The translations under genes and the position numbers were made by a program. A stretch of DNA of 64,000 nt from Ypsolopha sequella (lineage: Eukaryota; Arthropoda; Insecta; Lepidoptera; Ypsolophidae), in contig OW204005.1 in the NCBI GenBank assembly GCA_934047225.1, positions 17,988,396 to 18,052,395 of the forward strand. Direction: 5' to 3'. The notes beneath the pieces are model-generated. The model worked only from the letters and a program-made list of their open reading frames with translations. It did no database searches and was not told where the DNA came from. Of the stretch, positions 1 to 11,397 are shown in pieces; the stretch's first letter is position 1; the number at the start of each line of letters is the position of its first letter.

Positions 1-91
1 TATTTTTGCTTTTTTCTCGTTATTTTATGGGGCGGCAAACTTTACAGGCCCAGGGCGCTAAATCTTAAAATACGCCATTGTCAATGAGCCA

Positions 92-195
92 ACATATAAT
101 CGCCTCTATCAAAAGCAAATAATGTCTTGCTATAAGACGTATTGAGCTGGACAGGTCATAAAAATGTTGCTAGGGTAGGCCACCCTCTTAAGTAT
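92..195 (+). repeat. Truncated copy of a dispersed repeat
   Basis: About 100 bases (acatataatcgcctct ... ccaccctcttaa) recur at 23587-23695 in the same direction and at 19697-19807 in the opposite direction. All three copies lose similarity just after ctcttaa. The fullest copy lies in the TIR element at 23076-23714, so this is probably a broken relative of it. Confidence 0.7.
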
Positions 196-1008
196 TTCTT
201 AAACACTATTGCGCGTCTCTGTACCAGTCGCCTTTGTCAGCATCTGTCGTGCGTTTTTTGTCGCTCCGATAATTTCTCAGGTTTTTGTCCGACATTATCG
301 CTTTCTTTTAGCCTTTTTACTGTTCGATCGAGCAGGTAGAGTCAGGTAGCAGATGACCTCTTACCTGTTACATTGTTTGTTACTGTGACTTTAACATTTA
401 TTGGGTGTTATTACAGGTGTGAAGGTGCCCCGGAATGGATGGCTGGTACGGCTGGTGTCACGACTATGGAAAACCCATTTGTTTTATAGCTATTGTAACA
501 TGTTTCTGCATATAGCAAACTTTTAAGGCGCTACAAAAAAAATCGACACTTTAAGAACGTGCTACTCTACTTCAGTAAATAATGTATTAGGTATTTTGAA
601 AAAAATGTATATTATTTTTGGATTCTTTTTCTAGGGATCTGTTAAAACAGAAAAGCGATTGGAGAAATTCGGCTCGATAGAAATATTTATTGAAGTGAGG
701 TCTTTTTCGGCACCAATTCTCCTGGTTTGACAATTTATAATGTCATATAGACTGCAACTATATTTTTTTAAGATGGGTTTTAACGGTATCTAGGACCTGG
801 TTAAACAAAATTATGATAGCAACTTTAGTACATTTTATATTTATTAAAAACCGACTTTTTGCTACTTTTCCACGAATTCGTCCCTCTCGCAATGAGGATT
901 TTTTCGCAAATGGAGTAACAGGGACGCTAAAACTTTTACATATCGTCTTAAGAGAAGCTTCATTCATATTTCAGAAACCTCAGAATATTTTTAACCAGTT
1001 ATCGTAGA
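196..1008. other. No recognisable gene
   Basis: AT-rich sequence. Reading frames of 64-70 codons occur on both strands here but lack splice signals, recognisable motifs or repeats. I see nothing definite. Confidence 0.6.
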
Positions 1009-1155
1009 CTAGCTTTTGCCCGCGGCTTCGACCGCGCTGATTTCGTTCGAATTTTCCCGGGATAAAAACTATCCGGCCCATAAAAATCACGTCGGTCCGT
1101 ACTTGCTCCGTTGCTGCGTGAAAGAAGCACAAACCAACAAACACATTTATAACAG
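1009..1155 (+). mobile_element. Degenerate lepidopteran retroposon fragment
   Basis: The opening (agcttttgcccgcggcttcg), the middle (gggataaaaactatcc) and the tail (gcgtgaaagaagcacaaacc ... cacatttataa) follow in order the consensus of a very common lepidopteran dispersed retroposon, as I remember it. The copy is shortened and diverged. The exact family name is not claimed. Confidence 0.55.
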
Positions 1156-1330
1156 GATTTCTCTCAGTGTAACCACAAAATAGATACTACCAGAAGGCCG
1201 ACTCCATACAACGAGCGAAAACAGACGCACACATGCATAGACGCGTACGTATGTATGATTCTTCTTCTTCTCGTGTTAAACGTTAAAAAATCCATTGCAG
1301 TAGGTGGAAAGGAGCTGTATTTTCGAATCA

Positions 1331-2166
1331 CTCGCCGTGAATCATGTATTCACGCACGAAAAAAAAACGCGTGCGAAATTCAATTCGATTGGTCACGATT
1401 TTACGTATTTTTGAATCAGTAGAAATCAATGTAAAAGGTTCTTGTTTCACGCAGAAAAAATTAAAATCGGAAAGCAATATTTCGTTGATTTATAAACCGG
1501 TAATGAATGGAGGTGAACGGAACGTTAATTAAAAAGTTATAATGTCGCATTTTCTTCTTGTCATTCTTGCATAGTTTCTACTAGTAAAAATTGGAAAACG
1601 AGTGGGTCAGACCACTCGTTGCAGAATTCACAAAGAGAATTTTCAAAAATACTGATTTCAAGTTTTCGTATGCGAATCATGCGGATTCATATGCGAATTT
1701 AAATTCGAATGATTCAAAAATACAGCTCAGGAGCTCTATTTTTGAATCATTCGAATTTCAATTCGCAAATATGAATCCGCATGATTCGCATACGAAAAGT
1801 TGAGATCAGTATTTTTGAAAATTCTCTTCGTGAATTCTGCAACGAGTGGTCTGACCCACTAGTTTTCCGATTTCTACTAGTAGAAAGAAACTATGCAAGA
1901 ATGACAAGAAGAAAATGTCGATGTCGATGCATTGATGAGACTGACATGACATTATTACTTTTTAATTTACGTTCCGTTCACCTCCATTCATTACCGGTTT
2001 TTAAAACCAACGAAATATTGCTTTCCGGTTTTTAATTTTTTCTGCGTGAAACGAAAACCGTTTACGTTGGTTTCTACTGATTCAAAAATACGTAAAATCG
2101 TGACCAATCGAATTGAATTTCGCACGTGATTTTTTTTCGGGCGTGAATATTATGATTCATGGCGAG
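1331..2166. mobile_element. 836-bp palindromic (foldback) MITE
   Basis: The left arm, from ctcgccgtgaatcat, is mirrored by the right arm ending atgattcatggcgag. The arms meet near 1731 around cagctcaggagctc. Each arm is about 400 bp with roughly 85-90% pairing by eye. It carries no transposase. The short ORFs at 1344, 1591 and 1781 lie inside the arms and are by-products of the palindrome. It looks like a foldback-type non-autonomous DNA element. I could not settle a target-site duplication. Confidence 0.85.
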
Positions 2167-2233
2167 AGATGCATTTGAGCCTTCCAAAGGTCGTCCCACG
2201 TGCAGGAGTTCGGGCAAGCAGGGCATGAGAGCA

Positions 2234-2300
2234 GATGGAGCATGGCTTCAGTACAATATCTAATTAATAATTAGATATTGTACTGAAGCCATGCTCCATC
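2234..2300. repeat. Perfect 67-bp hairpin
   Basis: Arms of 33 bp (gatggagcatggcttcagta ...) are exactly complementary around a single unpaired base at 2267. There are no mismatches, although the neighbouring elements are diverged. Confidence 0.9.
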
Positions 2301-2303
2301 CAC

Positions 2304-2375
2304 TTTTTCAAAATTTTACATCTAGCGGGTCATAATTACTAATTATGACCCGCTTGAAGTAAAATTTTGAAAAAA
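2304..2375. repeat. Second, nearly perfect 72-bp hairpin
   Basis: It starts three bases after the previous hairpin. Arms tttttcaaaatttta and taaaattttgaaaaa, with inner arms agcgggtcataatta and taattatgacccgct, are separated only by a few mismatched bases (catct/tgaag). Confidence 0.85.
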
Positions 2376-3582
2376 TATTGAGCGCATAAACACGGTATTT
2401 ACCACCTTATTATTATAGTAGATATACTTGTAGATGCTGTGGAATTTATTCAAAATAATAGTTTTTCTTGGAATTCTAGTCTTCAATGCACTCTAAATAA
2501 TATTTAGAATATGATTTGTATAGAATAATTTACCAATACACGAGTATTTCAGTATCAAAAGTATTTTTGGTAAAAACACTTGTACTGTTTCACAATATCA
2601 CTGTTTTATTAGTCCAACCGGTTTCGCCTTACGGCATTATCAAGGAACACTATTAAATATAATAAATAAACAAAGGAATGCGTAGTTGTTGTTTACATTG
2701 CAGATGGTGATCAAAATTATGATGATGTTTCACCAAGTGCCGACAATCGCAAGTATTAATCGATGGATGTATAACCTTAACTTTATTTTTCGTAGATAAA
2801 AGATGTACTTTGTGTGTTAATATTATTTATTAATCAAAATTGATATCTGATACACATAGAAAAGCTTTAAGAGGCTATGCGAATTTTATTTTTGTCACTG
2901 TCACTTTAAGCGAAGACACACTCAGTGCGACAGGGGCGGATTCAGGGCGAAAGCGAAAAATGTTAGTTTTATAATTTTTATAAAAAAACTAAAATAGCTA
3001 GCAAAATTTCAAATATCAAATCTCTAGATATTGTTGAAACACACCTAATAAAATATGTTTGAGTTCTGTACAGTTTCTATTCGTCAAACGAGGAGAAAAA
3101 GTGTGTTTGAAGACCTCATTTCAACAATTATTTCTATCGAGGAAAATTTATCCAAACATGTTTTCCAATTTCCAAAAACAAAACCCTACATTATATAGTC
3201 AAAATGCATATACCAGAAATTTATTAAAATATTCCGTGTATTTCATGAAAAACATAGAAAAGAAACACCCGTATTTTTTTCGCATATCGCCTTAAAATAG
3301 TAAAAAAAGAATTATAAAGAGGATTACGAACAAAGAATCTCATAACAAAAAAAGAATCTCATAACAAAAAAAGAACTTTATCACTATGCTTAAAATACAG
3401 GATACACTATTTTATTTAAAGGATACGAATAATAAGAAAGAAACAACTTCCTCTTCGGCCATCGTTTAAAAACTAAAATAATTAATACCATGAATCTACC
3501 TCATCATCAGAGATCAATGGAGCATTCAGTCTACCAGTTTTTGTGTGTTGGTGGCACACGCCTCGTCCGTAATTGAAAGACG
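2376..3582. other. AT-rich stretch without a recognised gene
   Basis: It contains the hammerhead-like motif at 2612-2645, annotated separately, and a short direct repeat (aaagaatctcataacaaaaa, twice, near 3335-3375). The ORF at 3059-3295 has no recognisable protein features. Confidence 0.6.
2612..2645 (-). other. Degraded hammerhead-ribozyme-like motif
   Basis: Read on the minus strand the order is TTGATAA, T, stem GCC-GTAA-GGC, GAAA, then CCGGTTGGAC. A hammerhead core is CUGANGA, stem II, GAAA. Two core bases differ here (C to T and G to A), so this copy is unlikely to be active. I recall similar motifs from Penelope-like retroelements. The link is by motif order only. Confidence 0.4.
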
Positions 3583-3886
3583 GTTTTTAGGGTTCCTTAC
3601 CCAAAGGGTAACCAACGGGACCCTATTACTATAAGACTCCGCTGTTCGTCTGTCTGTCCGTCTGTCACCAGGCTGTATCTCATGGACCGTGATAGTTAGA
3701 CAGTTGAAATTTTCGCAGATGATGTATTTCTTTTGCCGCTATAATAAGAAATACTAAAAAACAGAATAAAATAAATGTTTTTGGGGGCTTCCATTCAACA
3801 GACATGTTTTTTTTGCCGTTTTTATAGATTTGTACGGAACCCTTTGTGTGCGAGTTCGACTCGCACTTGGCCGGTTTTTTTTTTTG
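3583..3886 (+). mobile_element. Lepidopteran retroposon ending in tcgcacttggccggttttt
   Basis: It begins ttagggttccttacccaaagg, has the tctgtctgtccgtctgtcac block and caggctgtatctcatg, and ends acggaaccctttgtgtgcgagttcgactcgcacttggccgg (described in pieces) with a T run. This order matches a very abundant non-coding lepidopteran repeat that I recognise. Relatives are at 11351-11397 (3' end only) and 32700-32828 (the other terminus, inverted). Confidence 0.8.
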
Positions 3887-4916
3887 GAAGATAATGAGGA
3901 TAAATAAAAGATTTAAGTACTTTTATATAATGGTTGGTACTTAGAGTTGGAAAAAACCATGTTGGTGAAACAGATCCCTGTCAGAATGTGTAATGTCAAC
4001 GACGTCGCATCCTGTCGATTTCGGAAATTGCAATTCTGCATAAACACACCTGGATCCTTACGTTTTTACTACAGAAATATTAAAAACAAAAACTGTTTTT
4101 TTAACAATTTTTCGTCAAACAATAAGTAAAATGCAGAAAGAATCACATACGCAGCTGTAGGCAACTGTAGTTAGTTTATAAAAACAAAGTTGACCATTTA
4201 GAAATAGAATATTAGAATGATTCCACATTCTAATTTAAATTCCAATTATTTGGAAATTAATTTGTAAATAATTGGAATGTTGGCATTACTTACTGAGCTT
4301 GAGTCAACGTATCGCGATCACAAAAAGTGGTTGTTTGAATGATATAATGTGTAGATGGGTCAGAAAAAAGTTTTCCATGGTACTTGTCAATAATCCATTT
4401 TTTACGCACAAAAAATAAAATTTCTTATGATTCATTTTAAAAAAGAATTTACTAATGCATTATTTATTACGAATTATAGTAGATATTCTGTAATGTTATA
4501 TAGAATACGATTTAAATAAACAAAAATAATACATATTATTGTAACGAGAATACACATAATTACCTACCATCGAGAGAAGTTCCAATGACCCACGTTTTTC
4601 GTTCTTATTACAAATGTGAAAACCGTTTGAGCAACAAAAACCACTTTATTTCATTAATAGATCATTAATAGATCGATCCTATGAAATGAAATGAACTAGC
4701 CATCATAAACAAACGCACAAACCTAACCGCACACAAGACAATAAAACACTTCATTAACTCCACACTGTAATCATCACGAACGAAGAACGTTATGTCATCT
4801 TACGTAACCAAAATAATTGCATAAAGTAACATGATATTTACATGACCACAATACGTTTACCTTTAGCAAGAAACATCTGATGCACGAGAACTTAATTGTA
4901 TAATTAACTATAACAA
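3887..4916. other. No recognisable gene
   Basis: AT-rich sequence with chance ORFs of about 60 codons at 3947 and 4795. A small direct repeat (attaatagatc, twice) lies near 4655-4675. Nothing else is supported. Confidence 0.6.
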
Positions 4917-5521
4917 GTCTCAAGATACCACGGTCAATGTCGTTGCAGGCTTTTCTGGTTTGACGCACTTTGGCAATTTTCATGCGGGGACTATGGACGT
5001 ACAGTGGGTAACCCTATGTGTAGAGTATAGACTTATGAATATTATAGTAAGTAGAAAGAAAACTTTCGATATATATTTCGACTCGCTTGCGGTCGTCGTC
5101 AGTCGAATATGGAACATAATCATAAACAAAATAGAGTTAACATTAAAATGACAACTTAACCTATTTTCTTAACTCCATCCATCCAGCATCGTTTTAGTAA
5201 GATGTGACCAATTTGTAGTTGTGTAAAAAAAAATACATCAAAATAAATAGGGTTGGCTGAGCGCAACCTGGAGTGTTTTGTACAGTCAGCAAAAAAAAAT
5301 TGCTCCAGGTTGCGCTCAGCCAACCCTATTTATTTTGATGTAGTTTTTTTTTCTATACATCTACGAATTGGTCACATCTTATTACTCAGTACATAGGGTT
5401 ATCCACTGTGCGCCCGTAGTCTAATAGGTCCCCGTATGAAAATTGACAAAGTGCGTCATACCGGAAAAGCTTGCAACGACATTAACCGTGGTATCTTGAG
5501 ACACAGGGTTACCGACTGTAC
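4917..5521. mobile_element. Nested inverted-repeat DNA elements
   Basis: Outer arms 4917-5024 and 5387-5501 are inverted copies (ctcaagataccacggt ... tgacgcactttg ... caattttcat). Inside, 5198-5380 is a tighter hairpin whose arms carry the gatgtgaccaatt block and the 20-base-plus aaataaatagggttggctga block, around a spacer containing tacagtcagc. A terminal-type motif acagtNggtaaccct occurs three times (about 5000, 5395 and 5510). One non-autonomous element appears to have inserted into another. Confidence 0.7.
5068..5110 (-). other. Hammerhead-ribozyme-like motif, copy 1
   Basis: On the minus strand: CTGACGA, C, a short stem starting GAC and closing GTC, then GAAA followed by TATATATC. It has the same layout as 10909-10946 and 34455-34495, inside the spacer between the two halves of the 4917-5521 element. 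No stem I or cleavage site could be assigned, so activity is not claimed. Confidence 0.4.
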
Positions 5522-5887
5522 TCTCACGAGAAAAGTCAAATGTCCAATATATTTTGTTCAGGTAGGTATAATAACATGTTGTACATTTTCTATGAACCAG
5601 CTGTAGACATTGGTGTTTTTTGCGTGATCTGCTTGGGAAAACCATGAGTAACCAAGGAGATGAGCACTCTTGGCGTTCCCTACTCTTTGTCGTCTGTGAT
5701 TCGGGTAAAGTTGTAAAGGCGAAGCGAATAACAAGTCATCCTCAAAAAAATAATACTTGCGTTACAGACAAAGTTACAAATTTAAGGAAACTAAGCAGGC
5801 AAAATCTGCATACCTATTGTAATATGCCATCTATAGCTCTCTAACAAATCAGAAAAGCTATCACAAAATATTCAAGATAATGTACCA
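5522..5887. other. No recognisable gene
   Basis: Two overlapping ORFs of 74 codons on opposite strands (about 5421-5844) show no recognisable features. Confidence 0.6.
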
Positions 5888-6260
5888 ATATCCTTATTTA
5901 TCTAAAGAATTTTGTTACTTGGCCCATGAATTGAACCTACAACATTTTGTTACTTGGCCCATGAATTGAACCTACAACATTTCCAAAATTTACAAGCGCT
6001 TAGAAATAAATAATAGAATTTACACAATTCTGGCAAGTGCGAAAAAATTTGCTATGGCAGATTTCGAGTGATTTTCTACGGAAATAGATTTTTCAGCTTT
6101 TGCAATTTTTGCGCACGCGCCGGAGTCACCGTCCAGGACATTTAAACGCTTGTAACTTTTGTGTATATTTGATTTTGGTAAATGTTTTAAGTTCAAGTCA
6201 TGTATTACAGGATAAGTAACAAAATTCAAAATTTAGGCAAATATTAATAAATAAGGATAT
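5888..6260. mobile_element. 373-bp element with short terminal inverted repeats
   Basis: It starts atatccttatttat and ends ataaataaggatat. The arms continue with ttttgttact against agtaacaaaa. Just inside the left end a 35-bp unit (ttttgttacttggcccatga ...) is perfectly tandem duplicated at 5910-5944 and 5945-5979. It has no coding capacity. Confidence 0.7.
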
Positions 6261-8417
6261 ATCAGCGAACGGCGTAAATTGTGAGTTCTGGCGGACACGA
6301 TACTCTTAGGCTTTAGATTCGTATTCGATTTCTAGATCTTTTCATTTCATCAAGGAAAAGATAGGTATTCAATCTGGAACGCACCATCTTGATGAGTCAT
6401 TCCATCTTTCACGCACACAGACAGATCCTAGCGTTGTCTTTGTAGCACACAGACGAGTAACAGACGCTCGGGAGATGCGCACGCGCCATCCGAGTAGCAG
6501 CTGACTGTTGGTAGTGTAGGTGGCGCAAAAGAGTTGATACTTGGGTTGATTCTTATTGGGACACGTTTACAGTTTGAAATATAAGCAAAACAGTTTCTTA
6601 TTTGATCGTGTACGAATACGAGAATCGAGTAAGATCCCAAATACATACACTCGTTCTTGTAAAGATCTTTTCTCCGAGTTTTTGCTTCGACCTAATAGAA
6701 AACAATACATTCCTTTTTACAGGAGACATTCTTTGAGTCATAGAAAATACTTAGGCATGTAGTAAGGACAAATTAAGTTAATTGCCTGGGCGGCTGCTAC
6801 AAGCAAACCTAGCTATCTTACAATTAAACAGGACCAATCCACTTTGCGGGGACGTCAGACCGTTAGTAGCTTCAAAAACACTTTCCCGAAGCGTACGACG
6901 TAAAACATTCGATTTTAATTGTCAAACTGGCTAATTTGCTTAGGCAAATAGCAGTTTGAAAATTTAAATGGTACGTTTTATGCTATAAAATTAACACGAA
7001 TTTCGTACACAATTGCACTTTGGTCGGCCGCGGCGCAACTTAGCACGTTTTGCGTAGTAACAATTCAAAACTAAATGTATAAGAATTTTAGTTAACGTTT
7101 TCTAGAAGTTCCTTGACCTCGGTTGACCCCATAGAGACTTATTGTTCCTTATCAGCAAGAGGATCGAACAGGATGCAAAAATTAATATATTTTGTATGGG
7201 AATTTTCACAGTTTATTTTGAAAAAGAAAGCCGCGGCAGACCATTTGTTTTTAAAGCTACTAAAGGTCGACAGTCCCTACAAAAGTACATTTGTCCTGTT
7301 TTATTGTGAGATACATTTGCTTCTAGCGGCCGCTACAAATATCATGAAACTCTTTGGAGCCCATAAAATAATATGTAGTATTTACATGGTTTAGCTATTC
7401 TTTTTTATCTGTTTATAGATAACTATAACGATTTAAAACATCAAGACCTCTTTCACTCGAGAGGATCGCACGCGCTCGGCAGCTGTGCGCAGCATCTGTC
7501 CTCCTCCCTTCCCCCACGACACCGGTGGTCATCTTCACACCCACACAGGTACACTTACACAGAGACATATAAACCAACCTGTCACATCAACTCAACAGCT
7601 GATCACTACCTGATTTAAGACTATTTTGGGTTAATCTGTCTGTTATGTTAGCGGGTTTTTGTTCAAAATTTACTTTGTGGATTTGAGTTTTGAGGTTTCT
7701 ATTTGAGGTTTGTTTGTTTATTAAGACATGTTAGTTATGAAGTAGCATATGTGACAGTATGAATTAGCAGGCATTTTTGTAATAATTTTAACAAAAATGG
7801 TGGGAAAGCAATTTCTTTTCCATTCTCCCGGAAATACTTAATTTTTTTCTGGTACGACCTACTCCGATCAATTCAATCGAATTTCCAAATACATTGTTTA
7901 TTTCATTTCAAATAAGTGCCACAATGCAATGTCAAAACAAAGTCAAGAAAGACCTTCGGGTCAAAATGCGGTTATTTTAGGAGCAGGTGTTACTACTCGT
8001 ATATCTCCAGGCTTAGAGCAGAGAATATTTAGAGCATGTACCCATCTCCAGGTGTCAAATATGTGAGCGTAATGGATTTTAAAAGGCAAACATATTTTGT
8101 GCAGGGTTATATAACTGTATTTTGTACTAAACTGTTTGCTTTTGGCAAAATAAGTGCACTTTCTTTGTTTTGACGCCGAAGGAAGACATTTGAAAAATGT
8201 AATTGACAATTTTATATATTCTTCTTTCTATATTGCCTTCAAAAGCATCGTTATTGGCCAAATATGATGTGTAATATCATTTCTAGCCAATCGCGATACA
8301 AGAAGGCGATAGCGATAGAGGTTGAAGTTAGACAAAAAGGCCCCAAGTGTCAGAGTTGTTCAGGCTGGCCGGGACCAATAGCTTTTCGTCCTTTCCGAGA
8401 TACAAATTACCACTAAT
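6261..8417. other. Unassigned sequence
   Basis: No gene is recognised. A small hairpin lies at 6923-6958 (caaactggctaatttgc / gcaaatagcagtttg). The ORF at 7113-7394 (93 codons) lacks motifs. Around 7566 acatataaacc followed some 30 bases on by atcaactca could be a TATA/initiator pair, but no transcript can be traced from it. Confidence 0.5.
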
Positions 8418-8489
8418 GGTCACCCATCCAAAGATTGACCATGCCAAGCGTTGCTTAATCGCGGATCGTAGGGCTGTTCGCTGCGACAG
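8418..8489 (-). repeat. 5S rRNA-derived repeat fragment
   Basis: The minus strand reads attaagcaacgcttggcatg, then gtcaatctttggatgggtga, then cca. In order this matches the internal promoter half of insect 5S rRNA (taagcaacgtcgggc ... ggtcagtacttggatgggtgacc). It is diverged and lacks the rest of a 5S gene, so it is a 5S-derived retroposon piece rather than a functional gene. ORFs of 72 and 94 codons overlap it on the two strands and should not be taken as proteins. Confidence 0.65.
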
Positions 8490-8939
8490 GCCCCTCAAAT
8501 TTGCGTATAAATTAGTTAATGTTCCATCAAGAACCAACAACGACAAGTATCAATTTTTTTATAAATTAGTTGTCAAGAAATTCTTTCTATTAAGTTTTGT
8601 CTGGCCACATGTTTTCTTCATGATTCCTTGACCTATCTATGTTGACTGAGTATTCAAATGACTCACCGCATAAATCATACATCATTTAAAACAAACGATA
8701 TTAAAATTGCACAGTGTCTACCAAGAGCTTTAGGGCTGATAAAAATACTACAAAATTGAGACTACTCATCTCACCCTGCTTTGTTCAGCTTCCAGTTTAT
8801 GAAACTGTTTTGCATAAATAAATAAATAAAAATGTGGTAGTTACTTTTTCTCCTTTTCTGTAGTTTTATTTTTTGAACGTTTTAGTTAGGTACACAGTTA
8901 CTTATTTATATAGTATATTATATATTAGCAGTACGCTAA
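8490..8939. other. No recognisable gene
   Basis: AT-rich sequence; nothing specific is seen. Confidence 0.6.
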
Positions 8940-9098
8940 TAGTACATTACGATACGAGAGCGATGAAACGTTTTCTGACGAGTGTGAGTTTGCGGCACGA
9001 GCCGAAGGCGAGTGCTGCAATCACACGAGTCGAGAAAAAGTTTCTCGCACGAGTTTCGTATAATTTTTTATAGCACAAGTGCGGAAAATGCCGACTTT
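8940..9098 (+). repeat. Dispersed repeat, copy 1 (acgatacgagagcgatgaaa)
   Basis: The block tagtacattacgatacgaga ... tagcacaagtgcggaaaatg is repeated at 31014-31146. This copy holds about 28 extra bases (gcggcacgagccgaaggcga region). The sequence has internal palindromic pairs (ctcgcacgag; agtcgagaaaaagtttctcg). It is probably a non-autonomous element; no protein is encoded. Confidence 0.75.
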
Positions 9099-9190
9099 CT
9101 TAGAAAATAAAGTTACCATTTATTAACATTTTAGTTATTTCTTGTGCTTTTGTTTTCAATTTCAAATAATCGAAACCTGAACTAAATAAT

Positions 9191-9575
9191 AGTTCTTTAC
9201 ATATGAAATTGTCGAAATTTTCTTAAATATTCATGAGTTCATAATTCCTGTAATTCAATAGCTATTTACATTATTTGTTTTTTGTTTGAAAGTTGATTTG
9301 AAGGTTTTACATGTACGTATTAAATTTCGTTTTAATTTTCAGTTTGATTATAAAAATTAAATCTTCAAAAACAGTTCGTCCTAAATGCCATCCATTTCCG
9401 TGATAAGATTCGTAACATTTTATTACAGCTGACACTTTTCAAAAATTAAAGTAATGTTGCTGTTAGCTTAGCGTTGTCTCATTCATACACATAAGAAAAT
9501 ACATAATTTGGATTTATCATTTCTATAACAAATGCAAAAATGTTAGTACTGAAAAATGAGTCTCCTAAATTTTTT
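9191..9575 (+). mobile_element. MITE copy, right end degraded
   Basis: From agttctttacatatgaaatt the sequence follows the 30573-30991 element for about 380 bp at roughly 80% identity, sharing attatttgttttttgtttga and aatcttcaaaaacagttcgt. The matching right terminus is not recognisable. Confidence 0.75.
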
Positions 9576-10908
9576 TTTTGTATGCCGTTTGTTGGTATAT
9601 AAGCATCATGAACACAATTTACCCTAATAACGGAAGTTGCTGATCAAATCAACATCCTGTATAAGGGGGTGTTTAGGGGGTCCACACCCCGGACACTTTT
9701 CAGAATTTTAAAACCAACTATCAGACTGACAAACTTTCTAACTTCATACGTCGTAGATGAAGTGACGAGCTGACGATGTGCGCGCGCGCAGACACCGAGT
9801 GAGTCACGCGCACTCGCGGCTAGCGGGTCGACGGACAGTGTCGAGTATCAGTGATTCACTTATTGTCTTTCGTACCTAAGCCATGATGGTGATGCAGACA
9901 AAGACTTGTTGAACTGCACGTAGACTTCTTGAGTTGATAGACTTTAATAAAGAATATATTAATATAATATATTAACACCTTCAAGGACAGAGACGCTGGA
10001 CAGCGTCCTACAGCGTAATATTAGATATTTGAACACGACGCCGTATGGCGTCATCGATTTTGGCATAGATTAAATTATTTTAAGGTGTGTTAATTCGAAA
10101 ACCATTTCGAGATTTAGGTTTAATAAGCCGTATTTTCGAAGTTTTGGTTAAAAAAACCTCAAGATGATGAATATTTTTACGAAAAGGCTGCAACTTACAT
10201 TTGCCCTTGTGTGACGTCACTTGATTAATGGCTGTTTAGAAATGTGTCCTTTGCTATCAAGATATATTTATAATAATTTGCTTCAGACTAATTTGACAGC
10301 TAGATGACAGATGAGTAGACAGACAGAGACAGACCACTTTTTTTATAAGCAATCACACATCACAATCAGTATGTCTAAAATTCTCAAGTGACAAGGTCAT
10401 CGGACAATTCTTTAAAAAATCATAAAAAATAATGGTCAATATATATAGCAAAATAATGAAAACCATGTCCTAAAATGACGTAAATTCTCCGAAAAAAATT
10501 TAAAATAAAATCTTTTAAAAATTAAGCTATGGGAATGTGCCAGAACGGCTAGCAGCGTCGAGATTTCTCTACAAACCACTACAAGTGTTGTTTATTGTGT
10601 CACAAAGTGAACATTCAAACGAGATCTACTGTCGTCTGTCAATCTAATGGGCCTAAATGTCCGTTTCCCCTTTTGCGTTCCTCGCTACTACCATGTGTCA
10701 CAATACAACTTGTATGAAGGCAATCTCTGTCCTTCAACGACATGAATCCCCGTAGAGGTGTCATAGGTATTCCGAGTGTAAGCTGTTTAGAAATAAAGAA
10801 GCCTGATCCCCAGATCATACTTTCACTGGTTTTCACTTTTTGTCCTTTACTGTATTCAGTTTACACTATATATTTCTGTAAAAACACTTTATTATAATAA
10901 TCATTTCC
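9576..10908. other. Unassigned sequence
   Basis: No gene is recognised. It has a short CG-alternating patch (gcgcgcgcgc near 9781) and an ORF of 65 codons at 10639-10836 (minus) without motifs. Confidence 0.55.
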
Positions 10909-10946
10909 AGATATATTTCGACTTGTAAAGTCGTCGTCAGTGGAAT
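10909..10946 (-). other. Hammerhead-ribozyme-like motif, copy 2
   Basis: On the minus strand: CTGACGA, C, stem GACTT-TAC-AAGTC, GAAA, TATATCT. This is the clearest 5-bp stem of the set. One extra C sits between the CTGACGA box and the stem, as in the other copies. Confidence 0.45.
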
Positions 10947-10980
10947 TAAGTAAATTACCTTTACTGTAGTGAGATACTGT

Positions 10981-11141
10981 AGCCGATTCTGAAGGCTTTA
11001 ACTTTAGTTTTAGTGCTGTCAAAACTAAAATTTTATCGTTGCAAAATAGTTCATAAGTGTGAAGAACAGAAGCTAAATTACTTTGGAAAAATTTAAGTCT
11101 TGACAGCACTAAAACTAAAGTTAAAGCCTTCAGAATCAGCT
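10981..11141 (+). mobile_element. 161-bp MITE, copy 1
   Basis: Terminal inverted repeats of about 42 bp (agccgattctgaaggcttta ... gtgctgtcaa) flank a unique core. The second copy at 28338-28498 has the same length with its core in the opposite direction. The minus-strand ORF 10861-11160 is only a read-through of the inverted repeats. Confidence 0.9.
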
Positions 11142-11243
11142 TTATTGCCATGGAATACAATCACGTGTTTGAGATAGTACGTATTTTTAGGATTCGATTT
11201 CGTTGTGCAATTTTTAGATAAATAAATATCATATTCTAATATT

Positions 11244-11300
11244 GGAGCGGCCTATCCTATGTCCAGCAGTGGACGAACACAGGCTGATAAAAATGAAAAT
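11244..11300 (+). mobile_element. 3' end of a lepidopteran LINE/SINE-type element
   Basis: The string ggcctatcctatgtccagca, then gtgg, then caggctgataaaaatgaaaatg resembles the widespread lepidopteran 3' end ggcctatgtccagcagtggg ... ggctgatgatgatg. Only the tail is present. Confidence 0.55.
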
Positions 11301-11350
11301 GTAAAATGAAAATTAAATTTATTGTGTTAAACATATGGATGGATAAATGT

Positions 11351-11397
11351 CCGGAACCCTTTGTATGCGAGTCCGATTCGCACTTGGCCGGTTTTTT
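11351..11397 (+). mobile_element. 3' end of the tcgcacttggccgg retroposon
   Basis: It has the same terminus as the element at 3583-3886 (cggaaccctttgtatgcgag ... gcacttggccggtttttt), with only the last 47 bp present. Confidence 0.75.

Noticed and set aside
1344..2035. Three ORFs of 62-84 codons
   Set aside because: All are inside the arms of the 836-bp palindrome.
8328..8631. 72- and 94-codon ORFs on opposite strands
   Set aside because: They overlap the 5S-derived fragment; no protein feature supports them.
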